A stretch of 64,000 bases of DNA from Primulina eburnea (taxonomy: Eukaryota; Streptophyta; Magnoliopsida; Lamiales; Gesneriaceae): contig NC_133108.1 in the NCBI RefSeq assembly GCF_022965805.1, positions 25,635,545-25,699,544 of the forward strand. Direction: 5' to 3'. The position numbers were made by a program, and so were the translations under genes. Position 1 is the stretch's first letter; every line of letters starts with the position of its first letter. This document shows positions 55,654 through 64,000 of the stretch, piece after piece. Below the pieces are notes generated by a model. The model was given only the letters and a program-made list of their open reading frames with translations. It had not been told where the DNA came from and searched no databases.

Positions 55654-56641
55654 TGTTGGAAACTAAATTCTGGAGTTTGACAAAACATAAAATCAACTAA
55701 TACATGAAAGCATATTCGGCAGCTGAACATTCAACTAAAATCAGTTGACACAAACTGATCAGTTGAGAACTGATCAGTTAAAACATTCAGCCGAAAACAT
55801 TAAAGCTTCTCAACTGATGATACCTCGGGAAATATCATTCAACAGACAAAAAGACATATCAGACAGCAACTGAATGTGGAAAGCCGCACTGCATAGAAAA
55901 ACGTATTTCGGCTATTGAGATTAATACGCCGTCTTACAATAAATGATGAAGCGGCAATCAAGAACTCTGTCCAAGAAATGATAAGGAGGCAATCAACGGA
56001 TACGAGAATTCAAAATTACCGTTGAAAGATAAGTCTATAAATATGACTAAAGAGCAGTTGACAAAATAGACGATTGACCAATCTCAAACTTGCCATTACT
56101 CTGTTAAAAATCTCTGCTCACACCTATCAGATCTATTCGTAGCAATCAAGGCTACATATTGAGCAATCTAGCACTGTGAAATATTGATAACTCGATAAGT
56201 GCTAAGTTCAGTTACTTACAGAGATCATTGTATTATACTAAGAGTTTCAGTTCAGGCAATAGATAAGTCCTAACTGAAGTGGGTCTGTACAAGCGTTGTA
56301 CTCGATCAAAGTCTTTTAGTGAATATCATATCCTTGTGATAGAAGGGGTGACGTAGGAGTTATTCAATTCTCCGAACATCCAGAAACATATTGTGTTGTC
56401 TTTACTTCAGCTTTTTACTTCCAGTTAGATATTCTATCTTTCAATCAGTTTATTTTGCGCAACTGCTTATTCAGTTTAACTGATTGATAATTGACAGACG
56501 GGATACTCAGTTCAGTTTGTAACAAAACTGAACTACCTTTTTTGAAAAACATTTAAATTTCTAGAAGTGTTTATTCAACCCCCCCCCCCCCCCCCCCCCC
56601 CCCCCTTCTAAACACTCCTTAGTCAATAACCGATCCTAACA
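55654..56641 (+). repeat. Element G 3' LTR
   Basis: 988 bp. Same as the 5' LTR except about ten to twelve substitutions and a C run of 27 (56579-56605) in place of 7. Confidence 0.93.
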
Positions 56642-56646
56642 ATAAC

Positions 56647-58078
56647 CGATTTGTTGTGCCAGATGTTTCGGATTTAAAACGACGGGTATTGTCAGAAGTG
56701 CACAATAATTGATTCAACATTTATTCTGATGATAGAAAGATATATGATGATTGAAAAGATAGTGTTAGTTGAAACAGATAAGATTAGATATGGCCGAGTT
56801 TGAACTGAAACGTCTGAATTGCCGACAGATGAAGACAGAAAGAAAGAAAACAAGAGGTTTGTATATAGCTTATCAATTTCTGAATAAGAATGTGATTACA
56901 GTTCTAGTGATTTCATGAAGAAGCTACTGCATTCTTCCTGAGATTGTGATGCGATTTGAGTCATGATTGACAGATTGACCAAATCAGCTTGTGTCATTTC
57001 GCACAAGAAGATGTACAGACATGACCAAAAGACTGAGATCCATGTAAGAGAATTGTTCATTTTCACAGGGTGCCGAAGTTGATTATATTAGACTGTGATT
57101 TTCGGTTGATTTTACACTTTTGATAGAGTGTACAACAAGATTTGGGCACGAAGTTTCATATGAGTACCGATTATTATCCACAGACCGACGGACAGTCAGA
57201 TTGGATTATCCAGACATCGGAAGATATGATTAGAATGGTAGTGCTTGATTTTAGCACTAGTTGGCAAGAATCTTTGCCACTTTGTGAGTTTCACACCACA
57301 GTAACGTTCAGACGAGTATGGAGATGGCACCGTTTGAAACGTTGTATGGTAAGAAGTATAGATTCCCTCTTTATCGGGATGATATCATTGAGGTTCCTGA
57401 GATTGGACCTGATATGATTAGAGATGTGACTGAAAAGTGAAGCCGATTTAGAAAAAAATGAAGGCAACACAAGATAAATAGGCCGAATATGCCTATGTTC
57501 GACGTAGACCATCGGTATTTGAGGCAGTAGACCGAGCATTCTTGAAGATATCACCTTTCAGAAGAGTTGTCAGATTTAGCAAGGAGAAGGAAGTTGTCTC
57601 CACATTATTTTAGGCTGTATGAGATTCTCGAGAAGATATAAAATCATTCCTATCGACTCGTATTACCACCTTCTTTATCTGGGATACATGATATTTTTCA
57701 TGTATCTTTATTACGGAAGTATATTCTGATGCTTCACACGTTATTCAACCAGACGAGGCCAAAATGGATAAGACACTGAGTTACTTCGAGTTGTATTATG
57801 ATATTATACTTCTTGAATTATTATTCAAGATTGGAATCAGAAATCATGAAGAAAAGCCGCTCAGAACAAAGACTATTCCGCTTGTGGAAGTTCAGTGGAA
57901 TCGTCATGGTACTAAAGAAACTATTTGGGAGGCAGAATCTGATATGAGAGCGAGATTTCAGAATTGTTTCATTGCAGTGAGTTTTATGATTAACTTCAGT
58001 TATACATTTCTTCGTGGTATGATATGATTACATGTGATATGATCAGATTGCCTGTGATTACGGGGACGAAATCGGATC
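56647..58078 (+). pseudogene. Element H integrase and C-terminal remnant (right of G)
   Basis: Resumes at RFVVPDVSDLKRRVLSEVHNN, the integrase zinc domain start that was split by G. Relics of the core follow: near 56960 [11 protein letters not shown]; 57142-57290 with STDYYPQTDGQSD (the Glu after QS is Asp), TSWQESLPLCEF. Then GPxEI-like and RLVLPPSLSGIHDIFHV near 57600-57700, and the chromodomain-like end (TKTIPLVEVQWNRHGTKETI, 57870-57930). Many stops and small deletions; no function expected. Confidence 0.82.
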
Positions 58079-58091
58079 TTGGGGGGAGAAA
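58079..58091 (+). other. Polypurine tract, element H
   Basis: TTGGGGGGAGAAA before TG at 58092. Confidence 0.85.
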
Positions 58092-58218
58092 TGTAAGGCC
58101 TGAGATGTTATCCATTTAATCTGAAATGATTTGGTGATAATTAATGTGATTATAGACGGAAAGGATTAGAACGGAAAAAGACGGAAGAAAACAAGAAATA
58201 TGTCTGAGGACAGAACAC

Positions 58219-58439
58219 CTCGCGCATATGTGCGACAAGGAGCCGCGCATATGCGCGACAAGGAGGCAGAAGACCTCGTGCATATGCGCGAGAAGTGTGC
58301 GCGCATATGCGCCAGCTATGCGGAAGCTTAATGCTATGTCCAGAGAACCTCGTGCATATACGGGGAGGTGAGGCGCGCATTTGCGAGATGTCGTGATGTT
58401 ACGGGCCGAGATCTAAGGTCTCGCGCATATGCGCGAGAC
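58219..58439. promoter_or_regulatory. Array of CGCGCATATGCGCG palindromes (element H LTR)
   Basis: About seven units around CGCGCATATGCGCG, some decayed (CGTGCATATGCGCG, GCGCGCATTTGCGAG). The last (58420-58437) is a perfect palindrome CTCGCGCATATGCGCGAG extending two more bases each side. It sits in the same place relative to the TATA-like region as the ACCGC...GCGGT arrays of A, D and E but has an unrelated core. Confidence 0.83.
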
Positions 58440-58480
58440 GTGCTGCTTGAAGAATCATGCCACGTTTTCTACCATGCATG

Positions 58481-58482
<2 letters not shown>

Positions 58483-58559
<77 letters not shown>
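58483..58559. repeat. (TA)n microsatellite at the TATA position of H LTR
   Basis: About 77 bases of alternating T and A with a single G interruption near 58515. It lies where A and D have short TATATA boxes, so it looks like an expanded TATA region. Confidence 0.9.
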
Positions 58560-58560
<1 letters not shown>

Positions 58561-59156
58561 CCTTCCTTCTCCAGAATTCAATAGAAGAAAGAAAGAAACG
58601 AGGGAGCCAGAGAAGTAAGCTTTCTTATTCTAGAGATTTGCAATTTCTGAGAAATCCGTCCATCTCATTTGTAATCCGATTTCAGTACCGTGTTTCTATC
58701 GACGAGAGCTTCAACTATACGTAATTTTTGTTATGTTTAGTTATGATTTGAAATTATGATATTGCCAGAATCGGATATGATTCATATATGTTGTTCTTAC
58801 GATATCAGACATCGTATAATCAAACCGGATCGAAGAACAGATACCGTATGAAATTGTTATGATTTATCAAATTTGATTTGATTGTGATTAGACCGATTTG
58901 ATATCAGAATTGTGTCGTCATCAATTATGAGATGTTGGGATTGATATCTTATTGATACTGTATTACTGAGTATATTGATAGTATTCAGATTTGAATCATA
59001 TGAGTTGTTGATTTGAATATACTAATATAGTATTGCCGGTATTTCGAGATTTTGCAGTTATGTGGTTGACATAGAGTTTGATTAAGTTTTGATTATATCC
59101 ACTATTGATTTGATTGGTGTATTGATATTATACTCCTCTACCGTTGTCATTACCAG

Positions 59157-59214
59157 ATAGATATGGACATATTCGAATTTGAGACTTCGACTTTGTCAGA
59201 CCGAGAAGAGAAAG
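59157..59214 (+). other. Exon-like island in element H LTR
   Basis: 58 nt between an acceptor-like CATTACCAG and donor-like AAAG/GTATAA. From ATG 59163 it reads MDIFEFETSTLSDREEK, aligning residue for residue with the islands in A and D. Confidence 0.5.
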
Positions 59215-60094
59215 GTATAAATCAATGTTGATTCGGTATTGCACAAATCGAGTTTGATTTAACTTGAGTCTTCCAAAATCACATACTTGATTGTCATTGC
59301 CTCGATATATGGTAGTGTTTAAGATTAATATTCTTATTTTAATGATTTATAGTCAAGCATTTGTTATGTGAGGAGTCATTGACAGGATATGCCAAGTCTT
59401 TGGCAGGATATGTCAAGACACCGGACGTTTGGTCATATCGATGTGTGCATAGTAGTAGAGCAACTTCTATAGCGAAATTCGATATGGAAAGGGCCAAGGT
59501 CCGTAAATAAGAACGTACCGCCACATGACCGGGAGAGTAGGTGGGATATTGTTGCGTTCTTATTCAGATCGGGATCCCTAGATTAGGAAAGAGTCGAGTC
59601 AGAGATCGTGAGTCAGAGTTTGATTGACAGTTTTATATCGATTCATGTGTTTCAGATTTAATACATGTTATTGATATTTATTTCATGCTTTTATATCTGT
59701 TTATATGATTGAATGTATACATGATTTATACTGAGAATGTATTTCTCACCGGAGTTATCCGGCTGTTGTCTTGTTTGTATGTGTGCATGACAACAGGTAG
59801 AACAAGATCAGGGTCAAGACAAGGACGAAAGAGGACTAGTGTAGCGTGGAGATTCGGATCCAGAAGTAGATTTGTTTCATTATCTGACATGTAATGAATG
59901 AACAGTAGTTGTTATGATTTACTTTTGTACAGGATTTGTACTTAGATCTGGATAATGATCTTGTAAATGAAATAAGTGTTATTTCATATGTTGCGTACTC
60001 TTGTATTTTTTAAAAAAATTAGACCCTGTTTATTTAATTGATGTAATTATTCCCAAAGATTATTAAGAAATGAATTAGCGTCCGGGTTCCCACA

Positions 60095-60420
60095 AGTTGA
60101 TTTACAGTTTTATATCGATTCATGCTTTCAAATTTGATATACGTTATGGATGACTGTTTATGCTTTTATATATATTTTTATATGATTGCATTTATTCATT
60201 GTTTATACTGGGATTATATTCTCACCGGAGTTATCCGGCTGTTGTCGTGTTTGTATGTGTGCAGGACAACAGGTGTGAATTTTGATATGTATATCAAGGT
60301 GATTCCATTACGTTCCGCAGTTGTATAAAAAAAAATAAAAAATTTAGACCCTATTTATCTTAATTGATTAAATTATTCCCAAGAGTGATTAGGAAATGAA
60401 TTAGCGTCCGGGTCCCTACT
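60095..60420 (+). repeat. Element I 5' LTR, 3' remnant
   Basis: Matches the H LTR from about 59616 to its end, with a ~170-bp internal deletion after GACAACAGGT (near 60275) and a damaged terminus (GTCCCTACT for GTCCCCACA). Because it starts directly after the end of H's 3' LTR, H probably inserted into I's 5' LTR; AGTTG (60095-60099) would then be one target duplicate, its partner hidden by the gap. Confidence 0.75.
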
Positions 60421-60425
60421 GTAGG

Positions 60426-60437
60426 TGGTATCAGAGC
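60426..60437 (+). other. Primer binding site, element I
   Basis: TGGTATCAGAGC shortly after the LTR remnant. Confidence 0.92.
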
Positions 60438-60686
60438 TGTAGGTTCTTGAGACTGAGATAGAAGCTAGTGAGCGGGGGAGATTGACTTTTTCTCCTTGCT
60501 TTTACATGCTAGCATTCCATCATGTTTTACTGCTTTGAAATACATGTTATTTGATTATCTGATTTGATTGATAATGTGTATTACTTAGAATGAATCAGAA
60601 CCAATTCAAAATCAGAAGTAAGATGATCGGATGAGGACTAAAACAGGTTTGTTATATTGGGTTACTAATCCTTTTGATAATCAGAT

Positions 60687-61577
60687 ATGCCTCCTCAAAG
60701 AGTACCAGAACATGGCAGTACTTCTGCTAATCCGATGGATGCGACAGCAACTCCAATGGAAACGCTACTGAAGAGATTTCATTCGTTCAAACCGCCAACC
60801 TTGAAAGGAACAAAGACTTCTGTTGACGGTGAGTGTTGGTTAGATGATATAGAGATGCTGTTTGATTTCTTGGATTACATAGATGAGCATCAAGTTAGAC
60901 TGATTGGGCACCAGTTGCATGACGTTGCAAAGAACTGGTGGATCACGACAAAGAGAGCATTGGAGCATCGAGGTACGAATATCACTTGGAATGTCTTTAA
61001 TACTGAGTTCTATCAGAGATTTTTCCCAGTGTCGTACAAAAAGGACAAGGGGGCAGAGTTTGCCAATTTGAGACAGGGTGAGTTGAACATAGAAGAGTAT
61101 GTGGCAAAGTTCTCTACCTTGCTACGATTTGCTCCACATGTAGCTGACAATGATGAAGTTGTTGCTGATTTGTTCATCAATGGCTTGAATCCCGAGATTT
61201 TTACACTGGTGAATACAGGGCGACGGAATAACTTTGCTGATTCCCTGAACAGAGCAAAGGGAGCCGAAGCAGGTCTGATAAGACAGAAGAGAGCTTCGTA
61301 TGTTCCTCCAGCACCGAGACCACAACAAAAACCTCCCAGATTTGAGAGTGGCAGCAGTGGTGGTGGGAAGAAAGATTATCTGAAAGCCAGAGGAAAACAG
61401 TTTAAGAATTCTAGCAGCAGTTCTTCTAGCTCCAGTGGTTCCCGACAGAGCCAGAGTTATACCGAGGCTTATTGTAGAACTTGCGGAGGGAGTCTTTCGA
61501 CCGAGCAATGCCAAGGAGTGATTGGTAGTTGCCGTATCTGTAGACAGCAGGGACATTTTGCGAGAGTATTTCCATAG
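60687..61577 (+). pseudogene. Element I gag (premature TAG at the zinc knuckle)
   Basis: 297 codons from ATG 60687 (MPPQRVPEHGSTS). Gag core with [47 protein letters not shown] and [20 protein letters not shown]. Gly/Ser/Lys linker, then YCRTCGGSLSTEQC (the His of the usual GGRHS is missing) and [14 protein letters not shown] (last Cys is Phe). TAG at 61575-61577 corresponds to a CAG in relatives. The frame continues downstream through two more TAGs into pol at 61755. Confidence 0.88.
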
Positions 61578-62996
61578 AGAGGTTCCCAGGGATCCAAGGG
61601 AGAAGAATTAGCTGGATCAGTGGCTCAGACTGATAGACTATCATCAGCTGTTCATTCTTTCTAGCCACTATCGACTACTATTCCGTCACAACAGAGGCCA
61701 AGAGGAAGCCAGACAGTTAGCTAGCCTCCTAGAAAGCAGGCCAAGGTATTTGCTTTGATAGAGGAACAGGCTCAGGAAGCACCAGATGATGTTGTTGCAT
61801 GTAACTGTTCTTTATGTGGTTACCCTACTTATGTATTGATAGATACGAGTGCTTCACATACATTTATTTCTGAGCGATTTGCTTTGATGCATGATTTGCC
61901 AGTTGAGTCTTTATCTGCTGTAGTGTCTGTCTCTTCTGCTTTGGGGACATGTTTGATATCAGTGAAATCTATGAAACATTGTATGCTACAGTATGTCGGG
62001 CATGAGATTGATTTGGATTGTATTGTACTAGGGTTGTTTGAATTTGAATGTATTATCGGTATTGATATGCTGACCAAGTACAGATCAGCCGTTGATTGTT
62101 TCCATAAGATGGTGAGATCTAGACCTGAGATGGCTGAAGAATGGAAATTCTACGGTAAGGGTTCTAAATATATAATTCCTTTGATATCTGTGTTATCTAT
62201 GACTCGATTGTTGCAGAAAGGAGCAGAGGGGTTCCTTGTATATTCAGTTGACATACTGAAATCGAGTCCATCATTGGCAGACTTGCCAGTGGTGTGTGAG
62301 TTTGCTGACGTCTTCCCAGATGAGATTCCGAGATTGCCTCCGATTCGAGAGATAGACATCAGCATTGAATTGGTACAAGGTACAGTTCCGATTTCTAGAG
62401 CTCCGTACAGAATGGCACCAATTGAACTGAAAGAATTGAAAGATCAGTTGGAAGATTTACTGGCCAAGGGGTACATCAGACCGAGTGTTTCTCCTTGGGG
62501 TGCTCCAGTATTGTTTGTGAGAAAGAAAGACAGTTCGATGAGACTTTGCATTGATTACCGACAACAGAACAAGGCGACGGTAAAGAATAAATATCATTTG
62601 CCTCTTATTGATGATTTATTTGATCAGTTGCAGGGTTCTTCTGTATATTCCAAGATCAATCTGAGATCAGGATATCATCAGCTGAGAGTCAAGGATTCTG
62701 ATATCTCGAAGACACCATTCAGAACCAGGTATGGACACTATGAGTTTATTGTCATGCCGTTCGGTTTGACGAATGCTCCAGCTGTGTTTATGAGTCTGAT
62801 GAACCGTATGTTTCAGAAGTATCTCGATGATTTTTCGATTATTATTATCGATGATATTTTGATTTATTCCAAGAATATGATTGATCATGCCGAGCATTTG
62901 AGGATTTTGTTGAGAACTCTGAGGGCTGAGAAATTTTATGCAAAATTGGCGAAATGTGAATTCTTGTTGAGACATGTTGTATTTCTGGGTCATATC
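61578..62996 (+). pseudogene. Element I protease and RT, inactive and cut by repeat J
   Basis: In gag's frame. TAGs at 61662 and 61722, then open from about 61725. The protease has [13 protein letters not shown], where the catalytic DTG is DTS. The RT has [32 protein letters not shown] (motif A Asp replaced by Asn), [13 protein letters not shown] and [11 protein letters not shown] (motif C intact). It stops at [12 protein letters not shown] where repeat J begins. The two TGCTCCAG copies (62501-62508 and 62774-62781) that bound the deletion in A, D and H are both present here, so I keeps the ancestral full RT. Confidence 0.9.
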
Positions 62997-64000
62997 TGTT
63001 AGAGTAGGTGCCCGTCGAGCCAAGTGTTGGCCGAGTGTTCACAATGAAACTCTATGTATAAGCAATCTTTATTTTAATAATATTTGAAATTATTATTTTG
63101 GCAAATCTTTATCTGTATACCCATGCTAGCTGCATAGATAAAGCCCTTGAATATACAAATAGTAGAAAGAATATGAGATGCTCATATGATGAGTATCATG
63201 AAACTCATATTTGTAATACTGTATATTCTAAACGGTTCCTAGTCGATTCAGCCGCCACTAAGAAGGATATAGGCCGCTAGAGTTCGAGACTAGTATCTGC
63301 GATGTGAGTACCATGTTTCATTGGTAGGGGACATTGTGATGTCCGAACATGCAGATAGGTGCACCTTGTAGAGTGCACTGAACAACCCTCCATAAAAGGA
63401 CTTTCCAAGTGGTTCTCACTTATCGAGTGGAAATGTCCTAGTTTATGGTTGTACAGAATTAGTCCTTATGACCCGGGACAACATTGAGACTCTATGTGCT
63501 AGAATTACACTTTGACTTGTTTACCGACTCTTATGGGGTCATCAGGTGGCAAGGTTGGGTGTTCTGTCGAAACACATAGGAGTCGATGCATTGTAGTCGG
63601 GGATTCACCGCTTACCTTCGGGTATGGATATCCTATGTGTTATCATGTGTATGTAGATCGAAATCTCTGGCCAGAGTATGGTTGTAATTATGAAAGGTGT
63701 TTCATAGATTACACCATCGATGCAACTACGACATGACACATAGTATCGATTCATTGACAACTCTCGATAAACCAATGGTTGTCGAATCGATCGGGATATA
63801 TGAGTTGAAGGGACCGTACTGTGCGCTAACCATAATTGAATGGTTCTTGCAGGCACTATCATGTGATACCTAGGGAATCACGTAAGCGATGCTGCTAGGC
63901 GTTTAACGTGATTGGTTGGGTACTATCAGACTTGAGTTCTGACGTTCTTATTATCAAGGTGTTGATAAGTAAGAATGGAGCAATTAGGGTATGCTCGAAT
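62997..64000 (+). repeat. Large LTR-like repeat J, copy 2 (3' end outside window)
   Basis: Begins TGTTAGAGTAGG inside element I's RT-RNase H region and matches 1 onward from 63220, with scattered substitutions. No protein-coding sequence recognised. Gives the 5' end of the family whose 3' end is visible near 1913. Confidence 0.75.

Larger units (their letters stand above)
49250..56641 (+). mobile_element. Element G: complete copia-type element with gag and a large unknown ORF, no pol
   Basis: 7392 bp, LTRs 969 and 988 bp (TGTTGGAAAC...CCTAACA), Met-initiator primer site, GGGGGAAAT polypurine tract, and target duplicate ATAAC (49245-49249 and 56642-56646) within element H. The gag is of the copia/Sirevirus kind (UBN2-like). 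Instead of protease-integrase-RT there is a ~600-base spacer and an 863-codon frame of unknown function. LTRs differ at about ten to twelve substitutions plus a C-run length change. Non-autonomous; helper presumably a full Sirevirus-like relative. Confidence 0.92.
58092..60094 (+). repeat. Element H 3' LTR
   Basis: 2003 bp, TGTAAGGCCTGAG...GGTTCCCACA. Same layout as A and D: palindrome array (58219-58439, a different motif), TA-rich box, donor-like GTAATT near 58720, exon-like island 59157-59214, conserved CACCGGAGTTATCCGG block near 59748. After its end, sequence of another LTR of the same family resumes in mid-LTR. Confidence 0.88.

Noticed and set aside
49250..56641. ORF2 of G as a retroviral envelope
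   Set aside because: No signal peptide, transmembrane segment or Cys pattern seen; the tail is coiled-coil and acidic.
58368..58724. 118-codon frame with a run of IYIYIY
   Set aside because: It is the translation of the TA microsatellite and flanking palindromes.
1..64000. J1 and J2 as the two LTRs of one giant element spanning the window
   Set aside because: J1 is followed by an antisense integrase, not a primer site, and J2 interrupts an unrelated RT gene; no polypurine tract precedes J2.

Overview
The window is a nested pile of plant LTR retrotransposons. I see no host gene, tRNA or rRNA. The evidence is chromodomain-type Ty3/gypsy (chromovirus) polyproteins, initiator-Met primer binding sites (TGGTATCAGAGC), LTRs of 0.6-2.2 kb with 5-bp target duplications, and zinc-knuckle gags. 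This is a repeat-rich region of a flowering plant. The unusual gag-plus-ORF2 element at 49.2-56.6 kb and the LTR motifs recall gesneriad (Lamiales) sequences from memory, so that family-level guess is weak.

Layout. 1-1913: 3' part of a large LTR-like repeat (J1), inserted in a minus-strand chromovirus integrase remnant (K, 1914-2337). 2338-22307: chromovirus B. Its 5' LTR is split by complete element A (2439-10666, TSD gtatt). Its gag-protease junction is split by complete element C (13329-19542, TSD gaagg). Its RT-integrase region carries a spliced-in piece of B's own LTR (20713-21255). 22308-29767: element D, which starts exactly where B's 3' LTR should start; its own 3' LTR is cut by the next element. 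29768-47030: a minus-strand tandem array E with three LTRs and 2.4 internal regions, whose last ~2.7 kb look like uncorrected sequence running into a 100-N gap (47031-47130). 47131-60094: decayed chromovirus H, interrupted by complete element G (49250-56641, TSD ataac). 60095-62996: chromovirus I, apparently the host of H's insertion, cut at its 3' side by a second copy of the J repeat (62997-64000).

How the parts relate. Only the E units still have long, nearly intact gag/protease/RT and RNase H/integrase frames, and both full units share one frameshift inside RT. A, D and H belong to one non-autonomous lineage: all three show the junction of the same 273-bp in-frame RT deletion between two TGCTCCAG repeats. 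A has nearly identical LTRs and a perfect TSD around a wrecked interior, so it must have moved using proteins supplied in trans. C (gag-protease, no RT or integrase, plus an antisense spliced-looking fragment) and G (copia-type gag plus a large unknown ORF in place of pol) are two further, unrelated non-autonomous types.

The most unusual cis features are in the chromovirus LTRs. First, each LTR has arrays of short GC-rich palindromes just upstream of a TATA-like box; their arms co-vary, and one subfamily has replaced them with a different palindrome. Second, a conserved ~59-nt exon-like island with splice signals on both sides encodes a short Ser/Asp-rich peptide starting with Met.
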